Assembly: GCA_002914845.1 (NCBI GenBank)
Contig: JXTC01000060.1
Coordinates: 676,313-740,312 of the forward strand
From: Trema orientale
Taxonomy: Eukaryota; Streptophyta; Magnoliopsida; Rosales; Cannabaceae
Length of the DNA: 64,000 nt
Direction of reading: 5' to 3'
Positions 24,311-36,044 of the stretch are shown here, piece by piece. The number at the start of each line of letters is the position of its first letter. The first letter of the stretch is position 1. Made by a program: the position numbers and the translations under genes. The notes beneath the pieces are model-generated. The model saw only the letters and a list, made by a program, of their open reading frames with translations, did no database searches and had not been told where the DNA came from.

Positions 24311-26264
24311 GCCCGGGTCTCATGTACTTTTTTAGAGTATGAAGCCGCTTATAATAGTTTTATGTGAATTGTATTATATATGCGTAAATGTGATGAGGCC
24401 ATACATGCATGTTGGACTATACCGGCATATGTATGAGTTGCTTTTATCATTAGGGTTTGACGTACTTAAAGCTCTTCAAGTTGATGTTAATATTTGATGT
24501 GGCTCTATATGTGTGTACTTTTCAATTTAAGATCGATGGATAAAGCGCCATGAAATATAATATATGGCAAAGGCTCTTGGATGAATGATTTTGTGTCTAC
24601 ATAATTATCATGAAAAATCGTCAGGTACTCTAGTCTATTATGAAATAAATTTAACGGAAGCCGTTTATAGTCTTATTATTTGCAAGGAGAAGAAGGACAG
24701 ACCTAAACGGGACTAGCTAATCCAACCGTTCTGGATAAGATAGTGTCAAACAACCAATGGGAAAAATTCTAGCTAGGTAGAACGAGTACATATTCTAAAT
24801 TAATAACGAAAACGATAACTAAAAAGGTCGCCTAGATCATGTCACCAGCAACAAGATCACATCACAAAAGTTTAAAGAGCAGTGCTACAAGTGCTTGCTA
24901 GAAGCACTTAGGACACTGAAAGAAGCGATGGAATCCGCCGTTCTCTCTAGATAGATAGATAGATAGATAGATATATATATATATATATATCATGAGAAAC
25001 AAGAAAAACCATGGAAGCAATGTGATCTAGGCACAGGTTCTATTTAGCCTTATATTTACCATTGAAGATGATCATATATTTGTGGTGTTAAAGATGGACA
25101 CTATAAGAGTTCGTATAATATTTCAATATTCCAAAGATTAAGTCCCGATTTTCCTAAGCAATATATCTCCATAGGCCAAATAACTGCCAATATTATTTTA
25201 GACTCATGATCATGAGCAAAACATGGCACTATAGGTAAGCAAAACAACCCTTGATATATAAAATCACGACATTTTCTGAAAACTCCACCAAAATCAAAGG
25301 GACCAGCAGGGCCCGCTAACATTAGCTTTAGGATGAAGCCAAGATTGGTTTAGTACGTATTGGGCTATTATGTATTTTATCTACTTTTGAGTGAGGACTC
25401 TGTATATAATTTAGGTTAAAAAATTATAACTACATACGAATAATTGAACCTTTAAAGGAAAGACAAAATTGACTGGGGCTTGACCAAATTGTGCCGCCCT
25501 TCTCCCTGATATTAACCTTGATCCAAATGAGGAAGAGAGGGCATGCAAATAAAAACCAGTTTAATTCTAAGGGCCTTCAAAGCTTTTCTAGAAAATTTGA
25601 GATAGCCCGTATTAATATTAATCTCTACCTCTTGTAATTCCTTTGTTAGCCCCACGCATCGAAGCTCCAACACTCGCAAGAGAAGAACGCATGCATGTGA
25701 ATAAAATGATGTTCAAAATAGCTTGATATCTGGTAAACCAAATCATCCAGCCAGAAAAGTGGGTTAGTGAAATTAATTATTTTAATGGAGGAGATGATCA
25801 TGCATGATAACAATCTGGACCGGAGTCAGCGGGCTAATTCATGAGTTATTAATGCTACTGTCATAATTAATATTCATCCATTAATGTTAATGATCTTGAG
25901 GAAGGCTTTGAATATAATTTGCCTTCTTGGAGTGGTGTATATATTTAGATAACTAAAAAAGTACTGACATGTTGGTAATTAACTGCTAATATTGATTATC
26001 ACTTATATACATGCTTGTGACGCAAATGCATGAGATAATTAGTCAAAACTTAAGGAGCTGAAAAAAGGAGGTAAATTCTACCATCAAATCCAAATTCACC
26101 AAACAGTTGCATACATGACGTTATTAATTTGGAAAATTGAAATTGACCATATCGGAGAAAATTAATTGATTTGTTAAATCAATCACGGACTCTTTCCATC
26201 TATATATGTTAAAAGTTTCATAGTCAACCTAATAAAATGCCAAAACCATTATATATATATAAAC
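24311..26264. other. 3' flank and gene-free stretch
   Basis: 24316-24900 is the paralog of 41028-41690, with a degenerate poly(A) block (ataaagcgccatg). An (AGAT)n/(AT)n microsatellite is at 24950-24992. 25790-26240 again carries upstream array-unit motifs (gaggaaggctttgaatataa, ctgctaatattgattatcac, aaaagtttcatagtcaacct). No ORF is supported. Confidence 0.45.
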
Positions 26265-26933
26265 TGTGAGGATTTAATCCTCTAGTCTTATCAATAAAGA
26301 TTCAATCAACAGATAAAAAACTTGAAGAACAACTCTGTTTTACTTGGTTCAGTTTTGGCATTGTCCCAAAACCTACATCCAAGGCAGAGTCTTCAACCCT
26401 AGTCAAATTCACTAATTGAGTAGAAGAGTTTTTACGCACTCAATCAAATCTCTCAACCAAGAAAACTTGAATACAATCTCACAGTTTCTCACAAGCTCTT
26501 TTCCAAGAAACAAACACTCTTCTAGAATGAAAGAATACCCGAAAAATTTCCCTCTAAACTTTTCTTTAATCACTCTAATTTATCAGATTACAAGAAATAC
26601 ATGAATGTAGAATATAACTCCTCTTTTATATGCCTCCTTGAGCAAATAATAACTTTCCATCTCATCGGTTAGTTAGAGCTGAAATTCTCCTGCCTATAAC
26701 AGAAATAATCGAAATAACAATCATAACTAACTTAACCAACTCTTAGTTATATTAGAGCCAATACTCTTCATAAACTATTCAAAGCAGGATAGTTCCTGTT
26801 TATATTTATATATATTAAACCCAAAAACTAAACTAGAATATTTGTGCTTACAAGCATAGCCTGATTTATCACACCTCTAACTATCACACCTAGAACTAAC
26901 ACGAAGCTCTGAGTTTAACTTGTACTCATAACA
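26265..26933 (-). mobile_element. Copia-type solo LTR
   Basis: On the minus strand it begins TGTTATGAGTACAAG and ends ATTAAATCCTCACA, with the short TGT/ACA inverted termini of an LTR. There is no second LTR or internal region nearby. Flanks do not show an obvious 5-bp duplication, so boundaries may be off by some bases. It sits inside an array unit: upstream-unit motifs precede it and 'gctcgatgtgggataagatt', shared with 12543-12565, follows. Confidence 0.6.
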
Positions 26934-28069
26934 CGTCACCTTTTGCTCGATGTGGGATAAGATTTCATGTTTTCACCTAAACGGTTAAAATAATGGATGC
27001 ATTTGGAGTTTGTTTATGTCATGTATTTATTCAAAAATTGTTAGATTTCAATGTTACGATTAAAGAATTAATATCAATGAGCTACAAGAAGCAATTATAT
27101 TAATAATGAAATATTCCTTCAATATAAAGCATCTTTTATATACAGTAAAATCCCTATAAATTAATAATATTGGGACAAGGAAAAACTATTATTTTAGAGA
27201 GATTATCATTTATTGATACATGAATAATTTATTAATTAAAAAGCGGAAAAATAACTATTTGTTATAATGTGAAATAAATATGTATTGAATGTGTTGTATG
27301 CATTGCAAAACTAGAGGAAACCAGGTCACTACTAGTTCTTAGGGTTAAGATCTTAACTAAAACATTGTCTTTTTAAGTTTTTGTTTATAACAGTTTTTAT
27401 TGTAAAAAAATTAAATTTTGATAAAAAGGAAATTTTTCTAACTAATTGAGATTTGTCGATTGATTGGTTGGGTTTTGTGAACTGATCGATTGAGTTTCTC
27501 TTTTTACTAATTGGTTGAGATATTTGTCAACTAAATAGTACTTGAGTTTTGTCAGCTAACAAGTTGAGATTTAAAACCACGTGAAAGCTATTTTCGTACA
27601 AGTTTAGTGCATATATAACTATTATTTTTCAAAATGTATTTAGTTTGCTACTATATAACAAAAGTTGAATTCTAGAAATGCTATTTATATAAGAACCTCA
27701 AAAAAGATAATTAAGAATATAAAAGTTATTCTTTTACGTATTTAATCAGTTATTACCTTTATATATTTGCTGAGTCATAAAAGAATCAAAAATAGATTAT
27801 TATGCAATTGGTGAGATTATTAATTTCGAAAATTGGTCTAAATTGTGAACAAGGGATTTTATTATTTAACCAAGGTTATTAATTTATCGAATGCTCTTTT
27901 ATTGAGGTTTTATTGTATATTTAGTAGCTCGCAATGTTTTTTTTTTTTTTTTCTCAGAGATATGCATATTAATATTGTCTCTTCCAAAGGCCAGTATGAA
28001 AAAAGTCGATCGAAAATAAACAGAAACAATACGACGATAACAAGATAAATCATGATTATTTAACTAATA
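26934..28069. other. AT-rich upstream region of the 28 kb unit
   Basis: No gene. 27120-27280 and 27700-27900 are low-complexity; the stretch around 27360-27600 has repeated 'ttgagttttgt / ttggttgagat' phrases that suggest a degraded local repeat. Confidence 0.35.
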
Positions 28070-28300
28070 TCAAGCTTAATCATGATTACATATTTGGTGG
28101 TAGCCCTATCTCCCAATGGTAAAGCAACATTGTGGTATCCCCACTGCGTTTCATAGCTAGTAGTACTCCACAATAATATCCTAAGCACCTCACGATAATT
28201 AACCACACCCTTGAGCGCATATCGCTAGCTAGCTTTCAGAATTGCCTATATATATTGGCTTCTTCTTCATCCTTTGTTCTTGCCTGTCCTAGATCTATAA
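28070..28300 (+). promoter_or_regulatory. promoter block of the 28.4 kb gene (type I)
   Basis: Core 'ctatctcccaatgg', 'caacattgtggtatcccc', 'actgcgtttcatag' at 28106-28158, then a TATA box (gcctatatatattgg) at 28244-28258. The donor seen in other units is altered here (agatctataaaag). Confidence 0.65.
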
Positions 28301-28417
28301 AAGTTCAGTAAAATTGAAGTCAGTATATAAGTACGTCTTTAAACTAGTAGGTATCTTATTATATGTAGAGATTCCTAAAGTTACAATTAGCTTAATTAGT
28401 AGTATTGCTAACTGCAC

Positions 28418-28756
28418 ATGATCATGAAAATCCTACTTGTATTCCTGGTTGCGATCTTTGTGGCCTTCTTGGCGTCTCCGGTAACTGAAGGGAAAAAGAA
28501 GTCACTGTCAGCATTCGACGACGATCGACGACACAATCTGCGTGATCATCAGCCAATCATCCACCATGAACATTATCCAAATGGTTTTGGTCGAAAGGTA
28601 CTTAATAGTGGTGAAGTTGCTAATACTGATAAGGATGATGATGAAAGGAACACCGCTCGCGATGAAACGCCTCAAGTTGGCGGTGATACGGAAGGCATAT
28701 GGAACAAACGCAAATTTATAGGCAAAAACAAGACAGCTAATAATGATACTGATTAG
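28418..28756 (+). CDS. small secreted peptide precursor
   Basis: A 112-residue protein (110 if the conserved second ATG at 28424, giving MKILLVFLV, is used, as the alignment of paralogs suggests). Residues 1-26 form a hydrophobic signal peptide ending SPVTEG, so it should enter the secretory pathway. A lysine-rich KKKS follows, then DDDRRHN, a His-rich spacer, FGRKVLN near residue 55, an acidic KDDDERN stretch and a C-terminus with IGKNKTANN, which contains an N-glycosylation sequon. There are no cysteines in the mature part. This resembles the layout of plant peptide-hormone precursors, but I recognise no named family. Promoter, 3' flank and protein are paralogous to the 13.4 and 34.6 kb units. 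Function is unknown. Confidence 0.8.
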   Translation: MIMKILLVFLVAIFVAFLASPVTEGKKKSLSAFDDDRRHNLRDHQPIIHHEHYPNGFGRKVLNSGEVANTDKDDDERNTARDETPQVGGDTEGIWNKRKFIGKNKTANNDTD

Positions 28757-29003
28757 TGTCTAACGGACATTAATCCAAAACGTACGTACTACTTTTCCTG
28801 TTCCAGCAGATTATCATATGTAAGTAAAATCAATTATTAGTGGTTTGGCTTTGTGTGATTATAAATAAGAGTGGACTAGGTTAACAGCTAGTTAATTTTG
28901 TGCGTAGTCAAAACAAAATATATGTATGGCGCTGCCTAGCTAGCTAGCTGTTAATTACTAGGTTCACCGATGATCATGGTGATCGAATAATCTCTATGTA
29001 TTA

Positions 29004-29036
<33 letters not shown>

Positions 29037-29075
29037 CTGTGTCATATATGTCTTGTACTATCTATATCATATGGA

Positions 29076-29081
29076 AATAAA
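29076..29081 (+). terminator. poly(A) signal of the 28.4 kb gene
   Basis: AATAAA in 'ggaaataaaacaccatgcat', about 320 bases after the stop, in the conserved 3' flank. Confidence 0.65.
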
Positions 29082-29209
29082 ACACCATGCATTGTGATAT
29101 CTCTAGCATGGTTTTGTGTGCTGCCTACACTCTGAACGTACGTGACAAATCTCAATCAATGCACCCTCTAAGAGGGATATCCCCTTCTCCAAATAGCTTG
29201 CTCGATCAT

Positions 29210-30835
29210 GATCCATACACCATGCACGCATTCAAATAAGTAGGGTTTACATGGATATATGTAATGCATATACTAACACCAGATGAGAAAGATCTCAAAT
29301 TCTAAATCCAGAAGAGAAAACATAAAGAATATATGGATTCTTAATTTCAAGCTATGAGTATATTCGTGTTGTAACCATGTAAAAACCGTGATCAAAGTCT
29401 CTGCTAGCTTGGAATATTCTTATTTGTATATGTAAGAATCTAATTTTCGGAAAACTTTTTCTTGATGAATTAGTTTTAAATATCTAAATCTTGAACGAGA
29501 AATATTTAGATCAGTACTTTAACCTGGCTGCGAGGCCCAGGACTATTCGAAGTGAGCGATATTTTTAGAACCACTTTAAACGATAATTTTTAAGCCGTGG
29601 TAATTGTATTTATGGCATGGTTTTGAATAGAATGACCACCCTTAACAAGTTCAAAAATGGTCTTAAAAATATGTCATTTCGGCCCAAATTGGTCCTAGTC
29701 CGTACCCAATTCCTGTCTAATAAATAATGCTGAGAAGTACTACAATTAATCAATTAGTTATTTTGGAACTAATAAGTAGTAGAAGAAGAAAAGCTTAAGT
29801 AGAATTTTTTTTTTTTTTTGTTTTAGTAGTAGTTGGACAAAAACTACCAATACCTGTCTAGAATTTTATTTTATTTTTTATTTTTTAAATTTCTGATCAA
29901 AAAGAAGGAAGAGGACACCAAAATCTAACATGCTCAAAATTATACCTACACCTAAACCTATAGACATTGGAAAACGCCGTTACTAATAATTAAATTCATT
30001 AACTCCAGCATAACAAAGAAGAAAAAAATACGAAATAAAGACCGAAACATCGAACCTTGACTTGTACGTATACTTGGAAAACATGCACTTTAAAAAATTA
30101 ATGATCATCAATGTATTACCTTCTAGCTAAATATTGTAGCTTCCAATATATGAGTACGTAGAACATTAACAGGGAATTCTTTTTAATTTATCGATAATGA
30201 AACTAATATTAAATATTTTTTTAATAGATTAAATGTGTATATATATATATATTAAAAAGAAATGAATCTGCTGTTATAAAAAATAATATCTTTTTATAAC
30301 AGCAGACTCAATTCAATTAGAAGATGAGATTCCTCCAATAATATATAATTTATTATCCATAATTCTAAAGCGACTTAATTAAACTATGTGACGATTGGTT
30401 AGTCAAATGAAATACAATAGTTAAATAAAATATCAAGAAAAAAAGGATAATAAACTAAATGTTCCTAATATTAGTAATTGACAATATACCTTAAAATGAC
30501 AATGCCATTAATGGAGCGTGCGTGCACATTTAAATGTTTATGAAAATTCGTTCTAACATATAATGTGATGATCATTAATGGTTAACAGATTAACATATTA
30601 ATGTTTATTAAAAAACATTAATGTGATGATCATTTTACTTCCATTAAAATTCGTTCTAAGATATTTAATTGTCACTATCAAATTAAAATTTAAAACAGTT
30701 CATACTACGTTCTCCATCGACAGAGAAAAAACAAAATCCATTTTAATTGAACTTGCCCTATATATATCTTGGTACTCGGAAGAGGTACCACAAAAGGAAT
30801 CAAAATTAATCTCTTGTCAAATAATTTTGTCACAA
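29210..30835. other. gene-free stretch
   Basis: 29380-29800 is the unit's downstream half, shared with 14330-14830. 30500-30650 has a local duplication (attcgttctaa, atgtgatgatcatt repeated). No gene is supported. Confidence 0.4.
30267..30306. repeat. perfect 16-bp hairpin
   Basis: TCTGCTGTTATAAAAA at 30267-30282 and its exact reverse complement at 30291-30306, with an 8-base loop. There is no gene around it. It may be the relic of a small foldback element. Confidence 0.6.
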
Positions 30836-30978
30836 TTTTGTCCAACCACTAGCTTTTGACACAATCATTATATAAAAATACATCAGAGTTGAAAAAAAAA
30901 AATGTTAAAAAAAGAATTAACTCATTCATGTTTCTAAGATTTTGGATAATGTGTCAAAATTCTAGTGGTTGGACAGAA
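30836..30978. mobile_element. small foldback MITE
   Basis: Inverted ends 'tgtccaaccactagcttttg' (from 30839) and 'aattctagtggttggaca' (to 30975), about 25 bp with few mismatches, around an A-rich non-coding centre. The short ORFs in it are artefacts. Confidence 0.55.
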
Positions 30979-31399
30979 ATTTCCCTATCGATCGATTATT
31001 CGAGAGGAAATCTTGATTCCGCCAAAAGCGTTCTAGCTGTGAAGGTTCATGAGTTATGATCTGTTAGAATTCGTTAAAATTTTGGTTGTTAGAATAGAGT
31101 TGATTTTCTTGATTCAATATTCCGTATTTTTTTAATAGTTTATAATAATAGATATGTTAATCCCTTGGTCAATTGATATTATTGGATCATTGTATATATA
31201 TATATATATTTACATATTTAACTGATGATCAGACTATAATTTATCATATATCAAATTTCTCCAATTAAGTACTTTCATTTGTTTCTCATTAAGAAGGATA
31301 CATTCAGAATTTATAATAAAAAAATATAAAAAAAAATAAAAAGAAGAAGAAGACATTGCAAAGGCTAAGGCATTTAGCTTCCGCACATGGTTGAACGAT

Positions 31400-32175
31400 T
31401 AATTTATTAATGGAGGGAATCCTTCTTAGTCTGGATCGGTATCAACTGGTTAAATCAAGAGTTATTAATATTGTCATAATTAATACTCACCAATGTTAAT
31501 TAGTGATCATGAGGAAGACTTTGAATAATTTGTCTTCTTGGAGTGGTGTATATATGCAGATAACTATACTGATGTTATTGTTGTTAACTGCTAATATTGA
31601 TTATCACTATACGTGTGTAGATATACTGCTTGCTGACGTGTAATTTATATATATATATATTTATTCGTATAATGGCTTCTGTAAATCAAGAGATGGAAAT
31701 GAGACAATAATTGGTCAAACTTAAGGAGCTGAACAGCGGAGGAATTACCAAACTAATTAATAGTTGCATGCATGATGTTATCATAACTTGGAAATTTTAA
31801 CTAGCCCCATGTCCTAGCAAATCGTTAGATCAACCGCGCACTTCTTCCATGATCCATGGTAAAAGTTTCATAGTCAACCATATATGTATATATAGGAAGA
31901 TATCTATGATCAGTAGTACTCATGAAATTAAGAAAATGAGGCTCATTATAATTGCATAGACGAAAATATAATTTACTTTTTCATTCAACTTTGTCCCCCC
32001 AAAATGGAATCGTGGGGTATGAATTCTCAATTTACTTTTTCATTCAACTTTGTACGCCCAAAATGGAATCGTGTGGTATGAATATTCTATATTAAATCCA
32101 TAAATATCAATAGTAACAGTGAAATGGGGTTATAATTAATTAGGCTTAATCATAATCACGATTTAGGTGTCGGCC
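31400..32175 (+). promoter_or_regulatory. array promoter block without gene
   Basis: 31495-31800 repeats upstream-unit motifs (gaggaagactttgaataatt, ctgctaatattgattatcac, cttaaggagctgaacagcgg). 31860-32170 holds 'gtttcatagtcaaccatat', 'tgaggctcattataattgca' and 'aaatggaatcgtg'. A 60-bp piece is locally duplicated (about 31973-32030 and 32031-32090). A GTCGTTT patch follows in place of a gene. Confidence 0.5.
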
Positions 32176-32184
32176 TCTCCTAGG

Positions 32185-32760
32185 GATATTGCTGTCGTTT
32201 ATTTGTTGTTTAGATATATAATATTCAAGTCATTTACTGATCAGTTGCTTTTCGTCTTACGGACATCTTCGTTTGTCAGTCATTTTCCTACAGTTTTACT
32301 TTTTCAGTTGATGTCGTTTTTAGCCTTTATTGCCGTTTAGTTTTATGTTCTTGATTCTAATGTCGTTTATAAGGTTTCCTGTCGTTTTTATAATGTTTTG
32401 TTTCCCAGTTTAATGTCGTTCCTGTATTGTTGTCGTACTTCAACCTAATGTCGTCTTATGAAACCTCTTGTTGAGTTGGATGTCACACTTAAGTCATTTC
32501 GTTTATCAGTTCTGTTCTGTTGATGTTACAATTGTTTACTTTGTTTTCGTCATTTGTGTGCTATTTTAGTATTGTGTCTTCTCGTCTGATGACACTTTCC
32601 TAAATCGTTATCGTTTCTTCTGGTTTCTGTAGCGTTTTACCGTTGTTGTTAATTGTCAGTTGATGGTTTTCTCCTTTTTTCTGTCGTTGATTCTAATTAT
32701 TGTCGTTTCATGTTAATTGTATCCATTTGTTCGGATTTTTATATTTTTTTATTTTTCAAT
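32185..32760 (+). repeat. GTCGTTT-rich irregular repeat patch 4
   Basis: GTCGTTT or variants at about 32194, 32311, 32361, 32381, 32415, 32433, 32683 and 32702, separated by T-rich spacers. It starts with the same 20 or so bases as the patch at 11889. Confidence 0.65.
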
Positions 32761-32870
32761 GTAATAGGTACGTTCTCTATCATCAGTCACTTCGATTCCC
32801 CTTTTGTATTAATTAACTATAGCTGGCCGACTCCTCTGATAATGGCCCATGCATTATAAAGGAATGTTAC

Positions 32871-32911
<41 letters not shown>

Positions 32912-33698
32912 AAAATAACGTTGTATGACTTCTGATCATATGATACATGATATGATTCTGAGCTCAAATACAAAGGTAAAATTTTGATCATCAGCGAGGA
33001 ATCGCCTAATGATCAGTACTCGAATGTATCAGCAATAGAGCATAAATGGTTTTATAGTTTGCTGTATATATACTTTTTTGTAAAAGTAACAAGAAAAGGC
33101 GTTATAAAATTCATAAATTAATTAGTACTACTTTTCAATGTGTGCTTTAATTGATTTTGTAAATAAAGAGATTTTATAGAATACGTCTGCAAAAACTTTT
33201 CAATATGCATGAATCATGATCTTCTTTCAGAAATTTATAATTTTTAAAGTGCAGCTTCAACTATAAAAAGAAGTTCTCTTCTTCTTCTTCTTCTTTCTTT
33301 TTTTCTTTTTTATAACGATCAAAAAGAGAATTTTATTTTGAAAGCAAATACCAAAAACCGTTGTAAATAGACTAATCAGAGTGGTTTCCATCAGTTCTTA
33401 TATTTACTATAAAAATTGAATTCGTGAAACTAAAGATTTTATTATTTTTCTTTTTAAAGAAGCATCTCACTAAAATAAAATATACTTAATTTAGTCCAAA
33501 CCTGTACTTATAAAACGGAGTACTTTACTATGGGAGTAAGATGTAGTCCCCGTTCGGGACAGTTTTACGATTTAATCGATACAAAACACGTATGTCCAAT
33601 AAATATATTTGGTGTTGATAAAATCATATAATGGGACCCGTCTGAAAGGGACTACATCCAAAGCCTTTACTATGTACATAATATATATATATATATAT
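32761..33698. other. gene-free stretch with TA microsatellite
   Basis: A (TA)n tract of about 35 bp lies at 32875-32908, and a (CTT)n tract near 33280-33300. No coding region is supported. Confidence 0.45.
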
Positions 33699-33937
33699 GG
33701 GCACCAATCCAGTAGGTATTTTTTTTTTTACCTATGTATAGGTATCAATTGGGCCAATGAAAAATTTTTTTGCACATTTTTTTATATTAAAAAATAAAAG
33801 AGAGAAAAAATATTAATGATGCACATCTTTTCATACATCTTATTTTAGCCGTTGGATCATTGTTAGATGATGATCCAACGGTAGAAAAAAAATACCTACA
33901 CATAGGTAAAAAAAAAATACCTACCGGATTGGCAACC
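33699..33937. mobile_element. TA-flanked MITE, copy C (best preserved)
   Basis: Left end GGGCACCAATCCAGTAGG plus poly(T) and 'acctatgtataggtatc'; right end 'aataccta', 'ccggattggcaacc'. The two ends pair as CCAATCC-G-TAGGTATT with AATACCTA-C-GGATTGG. Length about 239 bp. Tracts of TA dinucleotides touch both ends, as in rice Micron MITEs, which occupy (TA)n microsatellites. Confidence 0.75.
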
Positions 33938-34189
33938 TATATATATATATACACATCTGGTCTCAATTCTCGGCTGGAATAGCATTGGTACATAGATATA
34001 TATATATATACATATATATATAATATTCGTAATGAAATAATCCTTGATCAATATAAAGCGTCTATTTATATATATATATATATATCATACTGTATCTTTC
34101 TTGGCAGTAAGAAAAGTTGAAAATAAACAGCAACACTACTGAAGATAACGAAAAGATTTTTAGGAAAAATCATGATTATTAATTAACTA

Positions 34190-34430
34190 ATATCAGGCCT
34201 AATCATGATTACTTTGTGGACGGTAGCCCTATCTCCCAATGGTGAAACACCATTGTGGTATCCCCATTTCATAGTAGTGCACACCACAATGTCCAATATC
34301 CCATGCACCTCACGAACTCACCACCCTTGAAAACATATCAGCTAGAGCTAGTTTTTAAGAATCGCCTATACATATATTGGGTTAATCTTAATCCTTTGTT
34401 ATTGAATGCTTATCCTAGATCTGGTACGTA
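34190..34430 (+). promoter_or_regulatory. promoter block of the 34.6 kb gene (type I)
   Basis: Core at 34228-34275: 'ctatctcccaatgg', 'aacaccattgtggtatcccc', giving a palindromic CCAATGG...CCATTG pair. TATA-like 'gcctatacatatattgg' at 34363-34380. A good splice donor (ctg|gtacgt) at 34424 pairs with the acceptor tttttccag ending at 34593, which predicts a 170-bp 5' UTR intron. Confidence 0.65.
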
Positions 34431-34643
34431 TAAAAATTTCGGTAGAAATAGTCGGCATATATACAAATGATCTTCAGAATATTATGTTATAGATCTACTA
34501 TAATTAATTAGTACTTTTGATATATATTTATGCTAAAGTTATAACTTTGTTTGATATCTTATATTATATCGTACGTCTTAACTGTTTTTCCAGGTTTAAT
34601 TAGTGGCGTTATAATTAATCCATCCAACTCTCTACGTACTTTG

Positions 34644-34997
34644 ATGATCATCATGAAAATCCTAGTTGCACTCCTGGTTGCCATATTTGTGGCCTTGTTG
34701 GTGTCTCCGGTAACTGAAGGGAAAAAGAAGCCGTTCGACGACGATCGACGGCACAATCTTCTTGATCACCATCAGCCAATGATCCACAAAGAACGTTATC
34801 CAAATAGTTTTGGTCGAAAGGTACTTAATGAAGTTACTAGTAGTACAGACGATGATGATGATGATGTAAAGAACGTCGCTCACAACAATACGCATCTAGT
34901 TGGTAGTGATTCGGGTGGCGAACAGAACGCTCGCACTTTTATAGGCAGAAACAAGACAGCTGGTTCTCATGATACTAATGACCATGTTCATGTCTAA
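34644..34997 (+). CDS. small secreted peptide precursor
   Basis: Starts at the first in-frame ATG after the predicted 5' UTR intron acceptor (34593); the start conserved among paralogs is 34653 (MKILVALLV). About 114-117 residues. A clear signal peptide ends VSPVTEG, followed by KKKPFDDDRRHN, a His-rich spacer, SFGRKVLN, a run of six Asp in TDDDDDDVKNVAHNNT, and a C-terminus with FIGRNKTAG then a His/Asp-rich tail. N-glycosylation sequons: NNT and NKT. No mature-region cysteines. It is the best preserved type I unit: promoter, UTR intron, ORF and poly(A) signal are all intact. Family unknown; probably an apoplastic peptide precursor processed at or near the GRK site (inference). Confidence 0.8.
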   Translation: MIIMKILVALLVAIFVALLVSPVTEGKKKPFDDDRRHNLLDHHQPMIHKERYPNSFGRKVLNEVTSSTDDDDDDVKNVAHNNTHLVGSDSGGEQNARTFIGRNKTAGSHDTNDHVHV

Positions 34998-35263
34998 TAC
35001 AGGACAATCCAAACGTATGTACCTACGTCCGTTAATTTCCTGTTCCAGGAGATGATCATATATGTGTGTGTGTGTGTATGTGTCAAATTACTAGTAATAG
35101 TTAATGGCATGGTTTGGCTTAATTTGTGTAATATTAAATAAGAGTGGACCAGGTCATAGCTATCTAGCTTAGCTTGTTTGTACTCAATTAGCCAAAACCT
35201 AATATATGATGCTGCAGATATAAATGAATTAATGTATCCTATTAAATATCTGTCTTATATTGC

Positions 35264-35269
35264 AATAAA
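35264..35269 (+). terminator. poly(A) signal of the 34.6 kb gene
   Basis: AATAAA in 'gcaataaaacaccatgcat', about 270 bases after the stop, followed by 'cagcatggttttgtgtgc' as in the other units. Confidence 0.65.
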
Positions 35270-35399
35270 ACACCATGCATTCTGATGACATGATCTCCAG
35301 CATGGTTTTGTGTGCTTTTTTAAATGTACATATATGCCAAGCTAATTTCTCAATCAATTATAATGGACGCCAAGAGGGCCGCGGGGGACGGATATGATC

Positions 35400-36044
35400 C
35401 CCAAGTAGCTATGCTAGCTAGCTCGATCCTGATCCAAACACATGTAAAAGATCAAATGTAAAATTAGGGTTTTCAGGATATACATATATATTACATACTA
35501 TATATTACCCCAGATCAGAAAGATCATGATCGATCAAATTCTAAATCCAAGTAAAAAAAAAAATCTAAATTCTTAATTTTGCATACGACTATATATATAT
35601 ATATATATATTCGAGTTGTAAAATTGTAAAAAACTTGATCAAAGTGTCTACGGGACTAGGTTAGAATAATTTGAGCAAATTTAAATGAATTTATTTAAGA
35701 CCATTTTTCAGGATATGACAATTTTAGGACTAGTCATAAAATTTTGACCGGTTGTAAAAACCCAGAGATGGTTTAATTGAAAGATAACTCCAATCAAGAT
35801 AATTTAATTTGTTTAGAAAGTAGTCACATCCAAGGAACGGTTATTACAAAACTACATGAAAAAAATCAATAGCGAAAAAATCTCAGATTGTGATAAATTA
35901 AGAGGCATATTTTGACTTGTAGAAAATTGAGAAACATATTAATTAATATTTAATCACAAGGATAGCTGTGTTTTGGGAATTCTCGTGCTGCTTGCGGAAA
36001 AAACAATAAGAAAAGTATATATATATATATACACATATACGAAT
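35400..36044. other. gene-free stretch
   Basis: A short continuation of the unit's 3' flank, then AT-rich sequence with TA tracts at 35592-35611 and 36018-36031. No gene is supported. Confidence 0.4.

Noticed and set aside
24950..24992. AGAT/AT repeat as a possible CRISPR-like or satellite array
   Set aside because: Simple microsatellite; CRISPR arrays do not occur in plant nuclear DNA and no spacer structure is present.
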